The translations under genes and the position numbers were made by a program. DNA of 64,000 nucleotides. Source: Mycoplasmopsis gallinacea (GTDB lineage: Bacteria > Bacillota_I > Bacilli_A > Mycoplasmatales > Metamycoplasmataceae). The DNA is taken from the NCBI RefSeq assembly GCF_012220205.1, contig NZ_CP047225.1, positions 1 through 64,000 of the forward strand, read 5' to 3'. Positions 51,552 to 64,000 of the stretch are shown piece after piece (position 1 is the first letter of the stretch; each line of letters begins with the position of its first letter). The notes below the pieces were generated by a model, which worked only from the letters and a program-made list of their open reading frames with translations, had not been told where the DNA came from and searched no databases.

Positions 51552-51828
51552 TATCACAAAACATATTTTATAATCAACAATTTCTTTATGAATTTTGAAG
51601 TTCTTTTGGTTCTTTTCTTCGAAAGAAAAGAAGGCCCGTGCTGTAGGACAAATATTGAATTTGTAAAACCAAAAACTAACATACAAAATTAATTGATTTT
51701 ATTAATTCAATACTTAAATTTTATTTCAATAATTAATATCAGAATTGCTTGTGTTGAATTCTTAAGAATTCAATATAATTATATTAAAAGAAACAAACAA
51801 GAGTGACAATTCGTTTAATAATTTACAA
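51552..51828. other. Non-coding right arm of the insertion sequence
   Basis: No gene seen. A hairpin of TTCTTTTC and GAAAGAA at about 51607-51630 may end the transposase transcript. Confidence 0.45.
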
Positions 51829-51865
51829 ATATAGAAATGAACAATCTTAATAATTCAAAATAAAT
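51829..51865. repeat. 37-bp direct repeat, right of the insertion sequence
   Basis: Second copy of the direct repeat at 49853-49890. Confidence 0.85.
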
Positions 51866-51889
51866 GACGAATTATTGTATAAAAATTAA

Positions 51890-51930
51890 AAAAAATATTC
51901 AAAAAAATATTCAAAATATTCAAAATACTT
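51890..51930. repeat. Short tandem AAATATTCA repeat
   Basis: Three units of A(n)TATTC and a fourth degenerate one (AAAATACTT), 9-12 bp each. The array lies about 120 bp upstream of the subtilisin-like protease gene, inside its likely promoter region. Confidence 0.6.
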
Positions 51931-52052
51931 AAAATTTTGTCGATAGTAAATGTAAATATGATATTTTCTATCAAAACTGCAAAGATAAAGGTTTATTTTT
52001 GCAAAAAATATAAATAAATATAAATATTAAATATAAAGGAAAAATAAAAACT

Positions 52053-54122
52053 ATGAAAAAGAAATGAAAATTTGGCTTTTTGTCATCTATTTTTAGTTTA
52101 GCATTAGCTCCTATCGCAATATCTGCTAGTCCTTCTCCAAGTATTCAGGTTAATGAGAAAGAAGACTCGGTTGCACCTTTTTTAAATGATTTAGATTCAA
52201 GAGATAAGATTCTTGTTTTGGAATTAAAATATGAAATTCCTAATTTTGAAAATTTTAACCAATATTCTTTATTTGTGAAAGAAAAAAATAATTTTTACTT
52301 AAAAGAAATACAAAAGTTAAATTTATCTGGAATTTCTTTAGAAATTAACCCTATATTCCCAGAGATATGAGTGAATTTTAGTTCTGAGAAAGAATATCAA
52401 AATATTGATTTCTATTATCAAAAACTTAAGAATTTATTTTTTATAAAAAATACTAAGGTTCCATATAAGAATTTATTGAAAAAAAATTGAATTCCTGATT
52501 ATTTATTTGATACGCATATTGAATGAGTAAAAAAATATAGAACAGACAATAACTATTTCAGTGAACAATTAAAAATGGTAAAAGACTTAGAATTTCCATA
52601 CTTTGAAGAGAATGTATACAAAATGCATAAAATGGAAATGGAAGTTGATGATTTTGGTTTTGAATTTCCATATTATCGTCAAAAACCTAAACCTAAAACA
52701 ATAGAAACTAAACCTGCTGATTTTAAAGAAAAACCAAATTTTAAAATTGGTGTTTTAGAAGTTAACAATGTTTTTTACAGAAAGGATTTTTCTAGCGACA
52801 AAACTGATGAATTTAAAATAACAACAACAAATTATTTTAAACCAAGTGAAGATAGTTATTTTAATAAATATATCAAAACAAGAAATTGATTTTCGGATAA
52901 TGAAGAAAAGAGACAACAATTTGATTTTAGTGAGAACAAAAATATTACTCACTCTGCAAATGTAACATCTATAATCAAAAACACTCTTTCAACTTACAGC
53001 AACGTTGAATTGGTGTATGCAAATTTTGGTGGTTTTGTTGAGGATGAGAATTCATATTTTATTAGAACCTTAAGAGGTGATAATAACATTACCAATAAAG
53101 AATGATCATTTTCTGGAAGTTCTTATAAAGAATGATTTAAAAGTATGGAATATTTATTAAATAATGATGTAAAAATAATAAACCATAGTTATTCATCAAA
53201 CCGCAACTCATTTGATTTTTATTCAGGACAAGAAGAATTTTTAGATTATATTGCTTATAATTTCGGTGTTGTAAACGTGTTTTCTTCTAATAATAATGCC
53301 AGTTATGAAAGCACTATAGCTACTGGTGAGTTTTTCGATAATAATTATAAAAATTCAGCAAACTCTCTTTTCATCGGTTCAATCAATAAAAATAGTGTTT
53401 GAAGTAGTTTTAGTGGTTATAAAAATAACTATAAATTACCACATCAATTAGCTCCAATTGTTCTAGCTCCTGGAGAAAATTATAACTTTAGTTTCTTGAA
53501 AAATAATTCACAAAAAAACGGTAGTGGTACTAGTTATTCTGCTCCTTTAGTTGCTTCTCTATTGGGGAAATTATTTTCAGAAAATTCCAAGTTATTTAAT
53601 GATAAAAATATATCTAAATTATTTTCATTGATAGCTTTATCTGCTGATAAATTAAACAACTTAGGATTTGATAAAGAAGGTTTTGGTTTATTCAACTTCG
53701 CAAAAATGTATGAATTATCAGATAAAGTTATTGACTTAAAAAACCTTGAAAGAATTTCAAATAAAAATGTTACTGACAAAATTTTTGTTGGAAATGATAA
53801 AAAAATAAGATTTTCACTTGCCTTTTTAAAAACAGTAGGTGTTAATAAAAATAAATTTGAATATGTTTATGATTGAAGAAAAAATTATGAAAATGAATAT
53901 TTACAATATGTAAATGAATTTAAAATACCTAGAATTTACATTGAAAAGTTAGTTAATGGCAAATGAATAAAAATAAAAGATGTTAACTTTGCAGTATCTG
54001 AATATGTAAAACTAGATGATATTTCAATTAATGAAAACGGTTACATTCGTTTCGTTTTCGAAAATATGGACAGCCAAGCTAAAGGTTCATTAGTTTACGA
54101 ATCCGTTGATAAAGGAGTCTAA
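52053..54122 (+). CDS. Subtilisin-like (S8) surface protease with Asp-to-Glu change
   Basis: 689 residues in one frame. Residues 5-27 are a signal peptide without a lipobox Cys. Residues 30-230 are a prodomain-like region I do not recognise. The S8 core follows: His300 (THSANVTSII, for HGTHVAGII), oxyanion Asn region VFSSNNNASY, and Ser494 (GSGTSYSAPLVASLL). The strand that normally carries the catalytic Asp (V.DTG) reads KIGVLEVNN, with Glu236. The enzyme may be altered or inactive. A further 170-residue C-terminal domain follows. It lies 2 bp before the first of four lipoprotein genes and is probably in the same operon. Confidence 0.82.
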
Positions 54123-54124
54123 AA

Positions 54125-55591
54125 ATGAAAAAAAATATAAAAATATTCAATTATTTTCTTGCTTTTTCTTCTTTTGCAGCATTTCCTACAATTGCGGTTT
54201 CGTGTAAAAACAACGATGAATCAATTTTGAAAAAAAATTTAGAAATTTCTTCAAGTAAAACTTCACATTCTTTTGATAAAGAGTTATTTGGAAACGTATC
54301 ACGTAAAGGTAATCAATACGAACTTCAAAAACTAGTTAGAAAAGTAGAAAGAGACTGAGATATAGATCTTAATCAACTTTGAAACTCTATTACAGGAAAA
54401 CACACTTGAGCGGACATATTCATCGATAGATTTGATCCACAGCAAAGAGAAAAACTATTACCTTGATCAAGTAAAATAGTAAATTCAAATCAGCAAGGTA
54501 GAATTGTTAAAAATCCTGAAAAAGTGGAAATTGATAATAATTATAAAGAAACATTAATGTCTTTAAATAACTTTTTGCTTAAAAATATTAATGATTTAGA
54601 TGTAGATCAAAAATTACCTAAAGAATCTTTTAATAACATATTCTCTGGAGCATTTAAATACAAAATTGAAAACCCAATTCGAAATGTAAATGACTTTTTT
54701 GTGAACTTTGTTAAATTAGATTCTCCAGAATATTTAAGCGACATTTGAACAAATGTATTTTTTGCTAATCAATATAGTGAAGTTGAAGAATATGTATCTC
54801 AAATGGAATCAACAAATGCAAAAGATGAATTAATGAATAATCTTTTACCAAAAATAAAGGCTTTATTTGATAATAATGCAGATGACATGGGTACATTTTC
54901 TGTAGCAATAATTCCTACTTACAATGATAATATGTATATAAGAAATATGTATTACAACTATGAAAAAGGAAACTTAATTGCAAAGATGAGCTTTTTAAAT
55001 AATGATGAAATTAGTGAAAATCTTAGCTTATTAATTGTTCCTGTTTCATATGCGCCAAAGTATATGAATGCATTTTTCCCTTGAACAAGATGGTCTTTAT
55101 TTGATAATCTTCAATATCAGTCTTATCGTTTTGCAAATGATGTACATTATTCAAGACATTTAAGTTCTAAATTCTTAGATATTGACAATTTTGTTGTTAA
55201 AAATAAAAGACACCTAAAGTTTGAAGGATATGATTCAGAAATCAATATCGATGTTTGACTCGAAAGACCATATATGCGTTCTTTCGAATGAACAACGCTA
55301 ACGTATACAGCAAATTTATACTTTGATAATCTTTTTTATTGTTATTTAGATCATTTCATTAACGGACAATCTTACACTGTAGAAAATCTTTCTGGAGAAC
55401 AATTAGAAAATAAATTCGTTAAATTCTTAAGCTACAAACTTCAAATTAGCGAGTTAGACACTCAAAATTTCTTTAATAAAATTAAAAACTTTGAAAAATT
55501 AAACGAAAATGAAATTCCTTTATTAAAAAAATGAGTAACTCAAGATTTTAAAGATTATGATTCAGAAATCAATTTATGATGAACATATTAA
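54125..55591 (+). CDS. Paired surface lipoprotein A1
   Basis: 488 residues. Lipoprotein signal with lipobox AVSC, Cys27. Paralogue of the gene at 56900: both share QYELQKLVR.V, DLNQLWNSIT, FFVNFVKLDSPEYL, SVAIIPTYN.NM.IRNMYY, NLIAKMSFLN and LYFDNLFYCYLDHFINGQSY. The last block also occurs in the B-type partners, so all four genes are distantly related. Aromatic residues are frequent. It resembles what I recall being called aromatic-motif membrane proteins in other mycoplasmas. AAAGGAGTCT precedes the ATG, 2 bp after the protease stop. Confidence 0.82.
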
Positions 55592-55600
55592 GGAGTTTAT

Positions 55601-56878
55601 ATGAAATTAAAATTAAATAAAATTTGTTTGCCTCTTTTATCAGCTTTTTCTGTTTTCGGAATGACAAGTTGTAAAAATGAAGTAAAACCAGAATCTGAAG
55701 TTGTAGTTGTAGAAAAAGAAAAAATTGTTTCAGCTCCTGAAAAAAGTCCAAAAGAATCTTTTATCCTTAATTTAGTTGATAGAGCTCTTCGTGAAAAGTA
55801 CCACCCAAGTAAAGATAACGAGTGATGATGATGAAGTGAAAAAGAATGAAATAAAATGAAATTACCTATAGCCGGTAGCGAAAAAGAACGCCCAAAATAT
55901 GGTGCTCATGAAGATAAAGAAATTTATTTTTCTGAACATGGAATATCAAAATTAGAAACTCGTACTGAAATTGATTCTGAATATGCTTCAAAATTAGAGA
56001 AATTTAAAAAGTATTTAAATAAATCATTAGATCAATACAGCAAACAAGAATCTTCTTTTGACAGTATAAATGATAATTTTTACAGCGTGTTTAAATATCA
56101 ATTTAATTCTTCTATTAAAGATCACTTTAGTTTTATTAAAAAAGCATTTGTTATCGATAAAAACATCCCAAATGCAGATTATTTATCATATGAATGAACA
56201 AATTTATTTTTACTTAAAAACACAGAAAAAATTCATGAATATGCAAATGCAATTCAAAATGAAGAATTTAAAAATGAATTTCTAACAAATGTTTTACCCG
56301 TTATCGAGAAAATGTTTGTAGATTATGATGCACAAAATAATCCTAACTTTAGAGTGGCAATTATCCCTACCACAAACAACACAATGCATCTTAGAAACAT
56401 TTTAGTTGATAAAAATAATTTAAATTTAATTGCTAGAATGAATTACTTAAATAAAGGTGAAGTTGATAAATTAAACTTATTAATCGTTCCTTTAAATTAT
56501 GATCTTAGCAAGTTCAATGCTCCTGATCATTCAAGCAAAAACCCTAACATCTTAGATCTTGATAGAGAATTTGGAACTATTGAAGAAAATGAACCTAAGG
56601 GTGAAAAATTACAAGATTATCTTGCTGGATATGTTTCTGATTTATACTTTGATAATTTCTTCTACATTTACTTAGATCATTTTATAAATGGTGCTAACTA
56701 CAACGTTGCAATAAATGAACAAGAAAACCTCAATGATTTCTTAAGGCTTTTTGCATATAAAATGAATTTAAGCTTTAATGAAGCTTCTGCTTTCTTTAAT
56801 AAAATTCAAACATTGCAAAAATTAAGTGATAGTGACTTTGTTCTCCTTGAGAAATGATTAGAGCAAGCTTTTAATTAG
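55601..56878 (+). CDS. Paired surface lipoprotein B1
   Basis: 425 residues. Lipobox MTSC, Cys24. After the Glu/Lys/Val-rich linker comes a run of four Trp, all encoded by TGA (55823-55834). Shared with the paralogue at 58371: NPNFRVAIIP, LRNI.VDKNNLNLIAR, SKNPNILDLDREFGTI, LAGYVSDLYFDNFFY.YLDHF and LNDFLRLFAYKMNLSFNEA, where long stretches are identical. Possibly the 'aromatic cluster' surface protein family. AAGGAGTTTAT precedes the ATG, 9 bp after A1. Confidence 0.82.
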
Positions 56879-56899
56879 AAGCACAAAAATAGCTAAATT

Positions 56900-58363
56900 A
56901 TGAAAAATAAGAAAAAATTACTCTCTATTTCTTCTTTATTACCGTTTTTGTTGGTACCTGCAATTTCATCTTGTAAAAGCCATCAAGAAGCTCCAATAAA
57001 TGCTAAAAAAGAAGTTGCCTCAAATAATCACTCTGATGAACATCGTATCTCAGTTGAGTATGACTTAAATGAATTTAACTTTTCAAAAGGTAAGCAATAT
57101 GAATTGCAAAAATTGGTAAGAAATGTTAAAAAAGAGTGAGATTTAGATTTAAATCAGTTATGAAATTCAATAACAAAAAGACATAGCTGAGCTAACTTAT
57201 TTATTGATAGATTTGATAAGGAACAAATTAGTAATTTATTACCTTGATCAAGTCAAAAGATCTATGAAGATAAATATGGAAGAATAATCAAAAACAATGA
57301 AAAAGTCACTGTGGATGATAATTATAAAGATTACTTAAAATGACTTGATAATTATTTAGTAAAAGACTTTAATAGCTTAAATGTAGAAGAAAAGTTGACA
57401 CCTTCCAATTCCAAAGATTCTTTCTTTGGTGTATTTAAGTACAAACTTGAAAACACTATATATGATGCAAATGATTTCTTCGTAAATTTTGTCAAGTTAG
57501 ATTCACCTGAATATTTGGATGATATTTGAACAAATGTCTTTTTTGTTAATAAGTACAGCGAATTAGAAGAATATGTATCAGGAATGGATTCAGCAGCAGC
57601 TAAAAAAGAGCTAAGACAAAATCTTCTTCCAAAAATCCAATCATTATTTGAAAATAATAAATCAAAAGATATGTTTTTCTCAGTAGCTATAATCCCTACT
57701 TATAATGAAAACATGTTTATAAGAAATATGTATTATGATAATGAAAAAGGTAATCTAATTGCAAAAATGAGCTTTTTAAATAGCGAACAAATTAGTGATA
57801 AATTAAACTTGCTTATTGTACCTATTTGATACAAACCTAAATTCCATATAGTTTTTGAGCCCTGAAAACAATTAAAGCCAACATATGATACTTTTGGTTT
57901 TCCAGTTGATGAAACTGTTTATTATTCTAGAAAGTTAAGTTCAAAGTTTACTAACATTGACAACTTTATAATTAGAAACAAAAGAACCTTAAACTTCATA
58001 TTAGATGATTCATACAATGAAAATGAATGAATTAACATACCTTATCATCAAACTTTTGAATGAACCTTACTTACTTATACTGCTAATTTATATTTTGACA
58101 ACCTATTTTATTGTTATCTAGATCACTTTATTAATGGTCAATCATACACTTTTGAAAACTTTTTAGATCAAGAAGCTGAAAACAAATTTATTAAGTTTTT
58201 AAGCTATAAATTAAGAATTAACGAGCTAGATGCAAGAAACTTCTTTAACAAAATTCAAAATTTAGAAAAGCTAAATTATTTGGAAATTCCATTATTGAAA
58301 AAATGAGTTATGCAAGATTTTAAAGACTATGACAAAGAAATTGATATAAAAGAAACATTTTAG
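56900..58363 (+). CDS. Paired surface lipoprotein A2
   Basis: 487 residues, paralogue of A1 with about the same length and conserved blocks throughout. Lipobox ISSC, Cys25. The N-terminal 60 residues differ from A1, the C-terminal half is most alike (NLYFDNLFYCYLDHFINGQS). It starts 21 bp after B1. A-then-B order is kept, which suggests that an A-B pair was duplicated as a unit. Confidence 0.82.
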
Positions 58364-58370
58364 GATAAAA

Positions 58371-59654
58371 ATGAAACGAAAATTAAATACGCTTTTAGTT
58401 TCTACTATTTCCGCTTTGTCTTTAATCGGTATAACTAGTTGTAATAATGAAATAGTCAAAGAAAATAAACCAGTAATTGTAGAAAAAGATGCTTCTGCAC
58501 CTAATAACAATATTGATCCTAAAAAAACATTTATTCTTAAATTGCTTGAAGAAGCAAGTAAGGAGAAAAATTCGTTAGAAGGTCCAGAATGATGATGAAA
58601 GACAGAAAGCGAATGGTTATTTGCTAAATTACCTCTAGGTAGCACTGGACAAGTTTGAGAGAAAAATAATTGACAAGAAATGTTTTTCAAAGATCATAAT
58701 GCAAAAAGATTAGAGAATATATCAGAAATTGATAACTCATATGCTCAAAAACTTTCGCATTTTCAAAAATACTTAACCAAACCTTTATCTGAATATAGTA
58801 AAAATGAAGTGAATTTTCATAATTTAAACAATAATTTTTATGGTGTTTATAAATATGAATTTAAAAATGACCCTCGGGATGTAAATATCAAAACTCTTTT
58901 TACAATAAACAAAAATATACCAAATAGAGAGTATTTGTCTTCTCAATGAACTAATTTACTCTTGCTTAAAAACTTTGAAGAAATTGAATCATATGCATAT
59001 TCAATACAAAGGAATGTCAATCATTTTGGTATTTTTAAATTCAAAAATGAATTTTTTGACAATGTTTTGCCTGTAATTGAACAAATGTTTAAAGATTATG
59101 ACGCAGAAAATAACCCTAATTTCAGGGTGGCTATTATCCCAGCTCGAAATAATTCTTTCTATCTTAGAAACATCTTTGTTGATAAAAACAATTTAAATTT
59201 AATTGCTAGAACAAATTACTTAAACGCGTTTTTTGAAGAAGGTTCATCTAAATTCAATTTATTAATTGTTCCTTTAAATTATGACCTAAGCTATCTTGAT
59301 ACTCCTGATATTTCAAGTAAGAATCCTAATATCTTAGATCTTGATAGAGAATTTGGCACAATAATAGATAATAAGGCTAAAGGTGGGAAATTAAAAGATT
59401 ATCTTGCTGGTTATGTTTCTGATTTATACTTTGATAATTTCTTCTATGTTTACTTAGATCATTTTATAAATGGGGCTAACTATAATGTTGCAATAAATGA
59501 ACAGGAAAACCTCAATGATTTCTTAAGACTTTTTGCATACAAAATGAATTTAAGTTTTAATGAAGCTTCTGCTTTCTTTAATAAAATTCAAACCTTGCAA
59601 AAATTAACCGATAATGAGCTTGTTATCCTTGAGAAATGATTAGAGCTATCTTAA
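58371..59654 (+). CDS. Paired surface lipoprotein B2
   Basis: 427 residues, paralogue of B1. Lipobox ITSC, Cys24. A run of three TGA-encoded Trp lies at 58590-58598, in the position of the four-Trp run of B1. The last 120 residues are nearly identical to B1, including at the DNA level, which suggests recent duplication or gene conversion. It starts 7 bp after A2 and ends the cluster. Confidence 0.82.
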
Positions 59655-59703
59655 TCTTAAAGCTCGCAAATTAGGCCTTATAAGGCCTTATAAAAGGTAA
59701 ATT

Positions 59704-59737
59704 AAAAGTCACGTGCTATAAAAAGCATGTGACTTTT
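59704..59737. terminator. Terminator between the lipoprotein cluster and gyrB
   Basis: AAAAGTCACGTGCT and AGCATGTGACTTTT form a 14-bp stem with one mismatch and A/T flanks, usable in both directions. A smaller palindrome (AGGCCTTATAAGGCCT) lies at about 59673-59688. Confidence 0.85.
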
Positions 59738-59746
59738 AACATACAA

Positions 59747-61744
<1,998 letters not shown>

Positions 61745-61844
61745 TTATATTAAATTTTTGACTTTCTAAGAGTAAAAGAAGTAAAATACTTGAGCGAATA
61801 AGTTATAATTTAATAACTTTTAAACTCAGAAAAGGAGAATAAAA

Positions 61845-62945
61845 ATGTCATTAAAAGCTGGTATTGTTGGTCTTCCAAACGTTGGTAAAAGCACTCTTTT
61901 TAGTGCTATTACCAAAAAAGAAGCAGAATCTTCTAATTATGCTTTCACAACTATTGAACCTAATATTTCATCAGTTCCATTAATGGATAAAAGATTAGAT
62001 GAAATTGCTAAAATCATTAATCCACAAAAAATAATTTATGCAACTTTTGACTTTGTTGATATTGCTGGTTTAGTTCAAGGAGCTTCAAAAGGTGAAGGAC
62101 TTGGAAATAAATTCTTAGCTAATATTCGTGAAGTGGATGCTATTATTCACGTGGTAAGATGTTTTGAAAATAAAGATATCTTACACGTTGCTAATTCAGT
62201 GGATCCAGTTAGAGATAAAGATGTTATTAACTATGAACTTATTCTTGCTGATTTAGATACAATTAACAATGTTTTAAACCGTGTGGCAAAAAAAGCTAAA
62301 AGCGGTGATAAAGAAGGAATTACTGAGCAAAATGCTGCTTTAAAAATTAAAGAAGCGCTTGAAAAAGAAATCCCTGCTCGTGAAGTTGTTCTTGATGAAA
62401 ATGAAGCTAAATTCATTAAAGGATATCATTTATTAACTTTTAAACCAATTATTTATGTAGCAAATTTAAGTAATGAACAATTTGCATCATACCAAAACGA
62501 TCCTCTTTACTTACAATTAAAAAATTCACTTAAAGAATATGAAAGAGTAATTCCGATCTGCGTCCAACTTGAATCTGAACTTATCAACATTGAAGATGAA
62601 AACGAAAAACAAGAACTTCTTGGTTTATATGGAATTGAAACTTCAGGACTTGATATTTTAACAAGAGAAGCTTTTGATCTGCTTGGACTTGAAACTTACT
62701 TTACTGCTGGGCAAATTGAAGTGAGAGCTTGAGTCTTTCACAAAGGATGAGCTGCTCCTAAATGTGCTGGAATTATTCATACTGACTTTGAGAAAAAATT
62801 CATTAAAGCTGATGTGATTTCATATTCAGACTATATTGAATTTGGTGGTGAGCTTGGAGCTAAAAACGCTGGAAAATTGCGTTCAGAAGGTAAAACTTAC
62901 ATTATGAAAGATGGTGATATTTGCCACTTTAAATTTGGAAAATAA
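61845..62945 (+). CDS. ychF: YchF/OLA1 ATPase
   Basis: 366 residues. Obg-type P-loop GLPNVGKST, then [27 protein letters not shown], a coiled-coil insertion (about 135-200) and a C-terminal TGS-like domain ending in [12 protein letters not shown]. YchF binds ATP rather than GTP and associates with ribosomes. AAAAGGAG precedes the ATG. Divergent from gyrB. Confidence 0.96.
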
Positions 62946-62972
62946 AAAGAAAGTTTGCACTTTCTTTTTTTA
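62945..62972. terminator. Terminator between ychF and the downstream gene
   Basis: AAAGAAAGT and ACTTTCTTT form a 9-bp stem with a 4-nt loop, then T residues. It overlaps both convergent stop codons. Confidence 0.85.
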
Positions 62973-64000
62973 TTTGTAATTATCAAAATAAAATAGTTTT
63001 TTGTTCTTTTCATAAAAAGCAGGATCAACTTTTTTAAGGTAGAAAAGCCCTAATTTTTGACAAATTAAAACATTATGAATAGCAGTAATATTTAAGTTGT
63101 TTTGGTTTTCTAACTTAGCTCAAAAACGGTGCGCGAACTGAATTGTTTCTTCAACTTCTTGCTTAGAGATATCAAAATTACATTTAATTCTAATAAACAT
63201 ATCTCAGAAATAGTTTCATAAATCAATATTGATTTTTTTATAAAGTGCATCTTTGTTATCTTTAAGATTATTATATCTGCTTGAAGAAGCTTCAAGCTCT
63301 AATAATTCCATAGGGAAAGAAACATCTTTGTTTTTTTGCATAATTAAATCAAGAAGCTTTTTACCATAAGCAAACATTACAGCATTTAAATTCTCGGTTC
63401 TAATGATATTTAAAATTTGTTCTTTAGCTTCCTGAAGAGAATGAATACCATATTTATGTAAAAGTGGTAAAGTCTCCTCATTTAATTCTTTAGTTACAAA
63501 TTCAGTTATGTTTAGGATCTTAATTTTAAGATCATTTTGTTTATCTTTTAAAACATCTTCAGCACCTTTGTCTTTACCAATAGCTCATCTTATAATTGGG
63601 TTTTCACTATTTGGAGTTACTTCAAGCATTGTTTTAGTTGATTGTTTAGTTTTAGTGCTTGTAATTTCTACTTCAATAATATCTCCAACTGAAACGTTAG
63701 TGTCCTTATCTACTCTAAATCTATAGTTTTTAAAAGTGTGCTTAATAAATTCTTCACTTACCTGGCTAAAATTATTTTCAAAATCATATTCAAGTTCTGA
63801 AGGTGTTAAATCCATTTTGATGAAATTTAAATCCTCGATAACATATCAAGAAAGATCATAACTAAATTCTTCTACATTAGCAACAATGTTGCTAATTACT
63901 GGTCTAAAGTAAATCTTTTGGCCATTTGCTTGATTATTTAACAAGGTTCATTGTTGATCAATTCATATTCTTGAAGCATATTCAATGCTATGATCTAAAA
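62970..64000 (-). CDS. Trigger-factor-like chaperone, 3' part
   Basis: At least 343 residues; the 5' end lies beyond the window. The visible part has VEEFSYDLSWYVIEDLNFIK and a beta-rich segment (YRFRVDKDTNVSVGDIIEVE) that resembles the domain boundary of trigger factor, then a long helical C-terminal part with several TGA Trp codons. I recall mycoplasma proteins annotated as trigger factor-related chaperones with this layout. The match is weak by eye; the missing N terminus would decide. Confidence 0.5.

Larger units (their letters stand above)
49891..51828 (+). mobile_element. Insertion sequence, IS1202/ISNCY type
   Basis: About 1.94 kb with one transposase gene. Imperfect terminal inverted repeats of 25-28 bp are visible: the left end (49891-49920) has AAACGAAATGTCAC and the right end (51797-51824, reverse complement) has AAACGAATTGTCAC. 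The 37-bp direct repeats outside fit the IS1202 group, which is known for unusually long target duplications. It inserted between the nusA-operon promoter and the protease-lipoprotein cluster. Confidence 0.8.

Overview
The window is mollicute chromosomal DNA. It is strongly AT-rich, and almost every protein gene reads through in-frame TGA codons, so TGA must encode tryptophan. Gene content (glucose PTS EIICBA, Pta-AckA, lipoproteins with a Cys lipobox, a DUF31 peptidase, a metalloprotease of the M. pulmonis MYPU_1760 type) points to a hominis-group mycoplasma (Mycoplasmopsis). I cannot name the species. All coordinates below assume TGA = Trp.

Layout. 1-9765: two rRNA operons (16S-23S, no 5S, no tRNA in the spacer) in direct tandem on the minus strand. 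9900-13560: an ECF-type S component and a very long, degenerate OppF-like ABC protein, divergent from a lipoprotein at 13564. 14580-19640: a minus-strand cluster of a DUF31 serine-peptidase lipoprotein, a membrane-anchored NERD protein and Tex. 19700-29360: core metabolism (PTS glucose permease, pyrophosphatase on the plus strand, pyruvate kinase, then pta-ackA-coaD-engB and a surface protein in one minus-strand operon). 29540-32840: a small conserved-looking protein, then a metalloprotease and a DUF402 protein. 32940-36440: a leader-peptide attenuator in front of a two-subunit ABC exporter. 36500-39360: a lipoprotein fused out of frame to a secreted-type EEP nuclease. 39740-43040: metK under a SAM-I-like riboswitch, asnA and an RpiR-type regulator. 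43100-45050: two palindromic operators, a Cof-type HAD phosphatase and RNase HIII. 45070-49840: apt and the rimP-nusA-rnpM-infB operon. 49850-51870: a complete IS1202/ISNCY-type insertion sequence with long flanking direct repeats. 52050-59740: a subtilisin-like protease followed by four lipoproteins in an A-B-A'-B' arrangement. 59740-64000: gyrB, ychF and the 3' part of a trigger-factor-like gene that runs off the window.

How it fits together. Sugar enters through PtsG, passes through pyruvate kinase and yields ATP through Pta/AckA. The accessory part is dominated by surface proteases, nucleases and lipoproteins. Regulation is unusually visible for a mycoplasma: a SAM riboswitch on metK, a translation-coupled attenuator on the ABC exporter, and paired palindromes beside an RpiR regulator. 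The most promising candidates for an undescribed system are the protease plus paired lipoproteins at 52-59.7 kb and the attenuated exporter at 33-36.4 kb.
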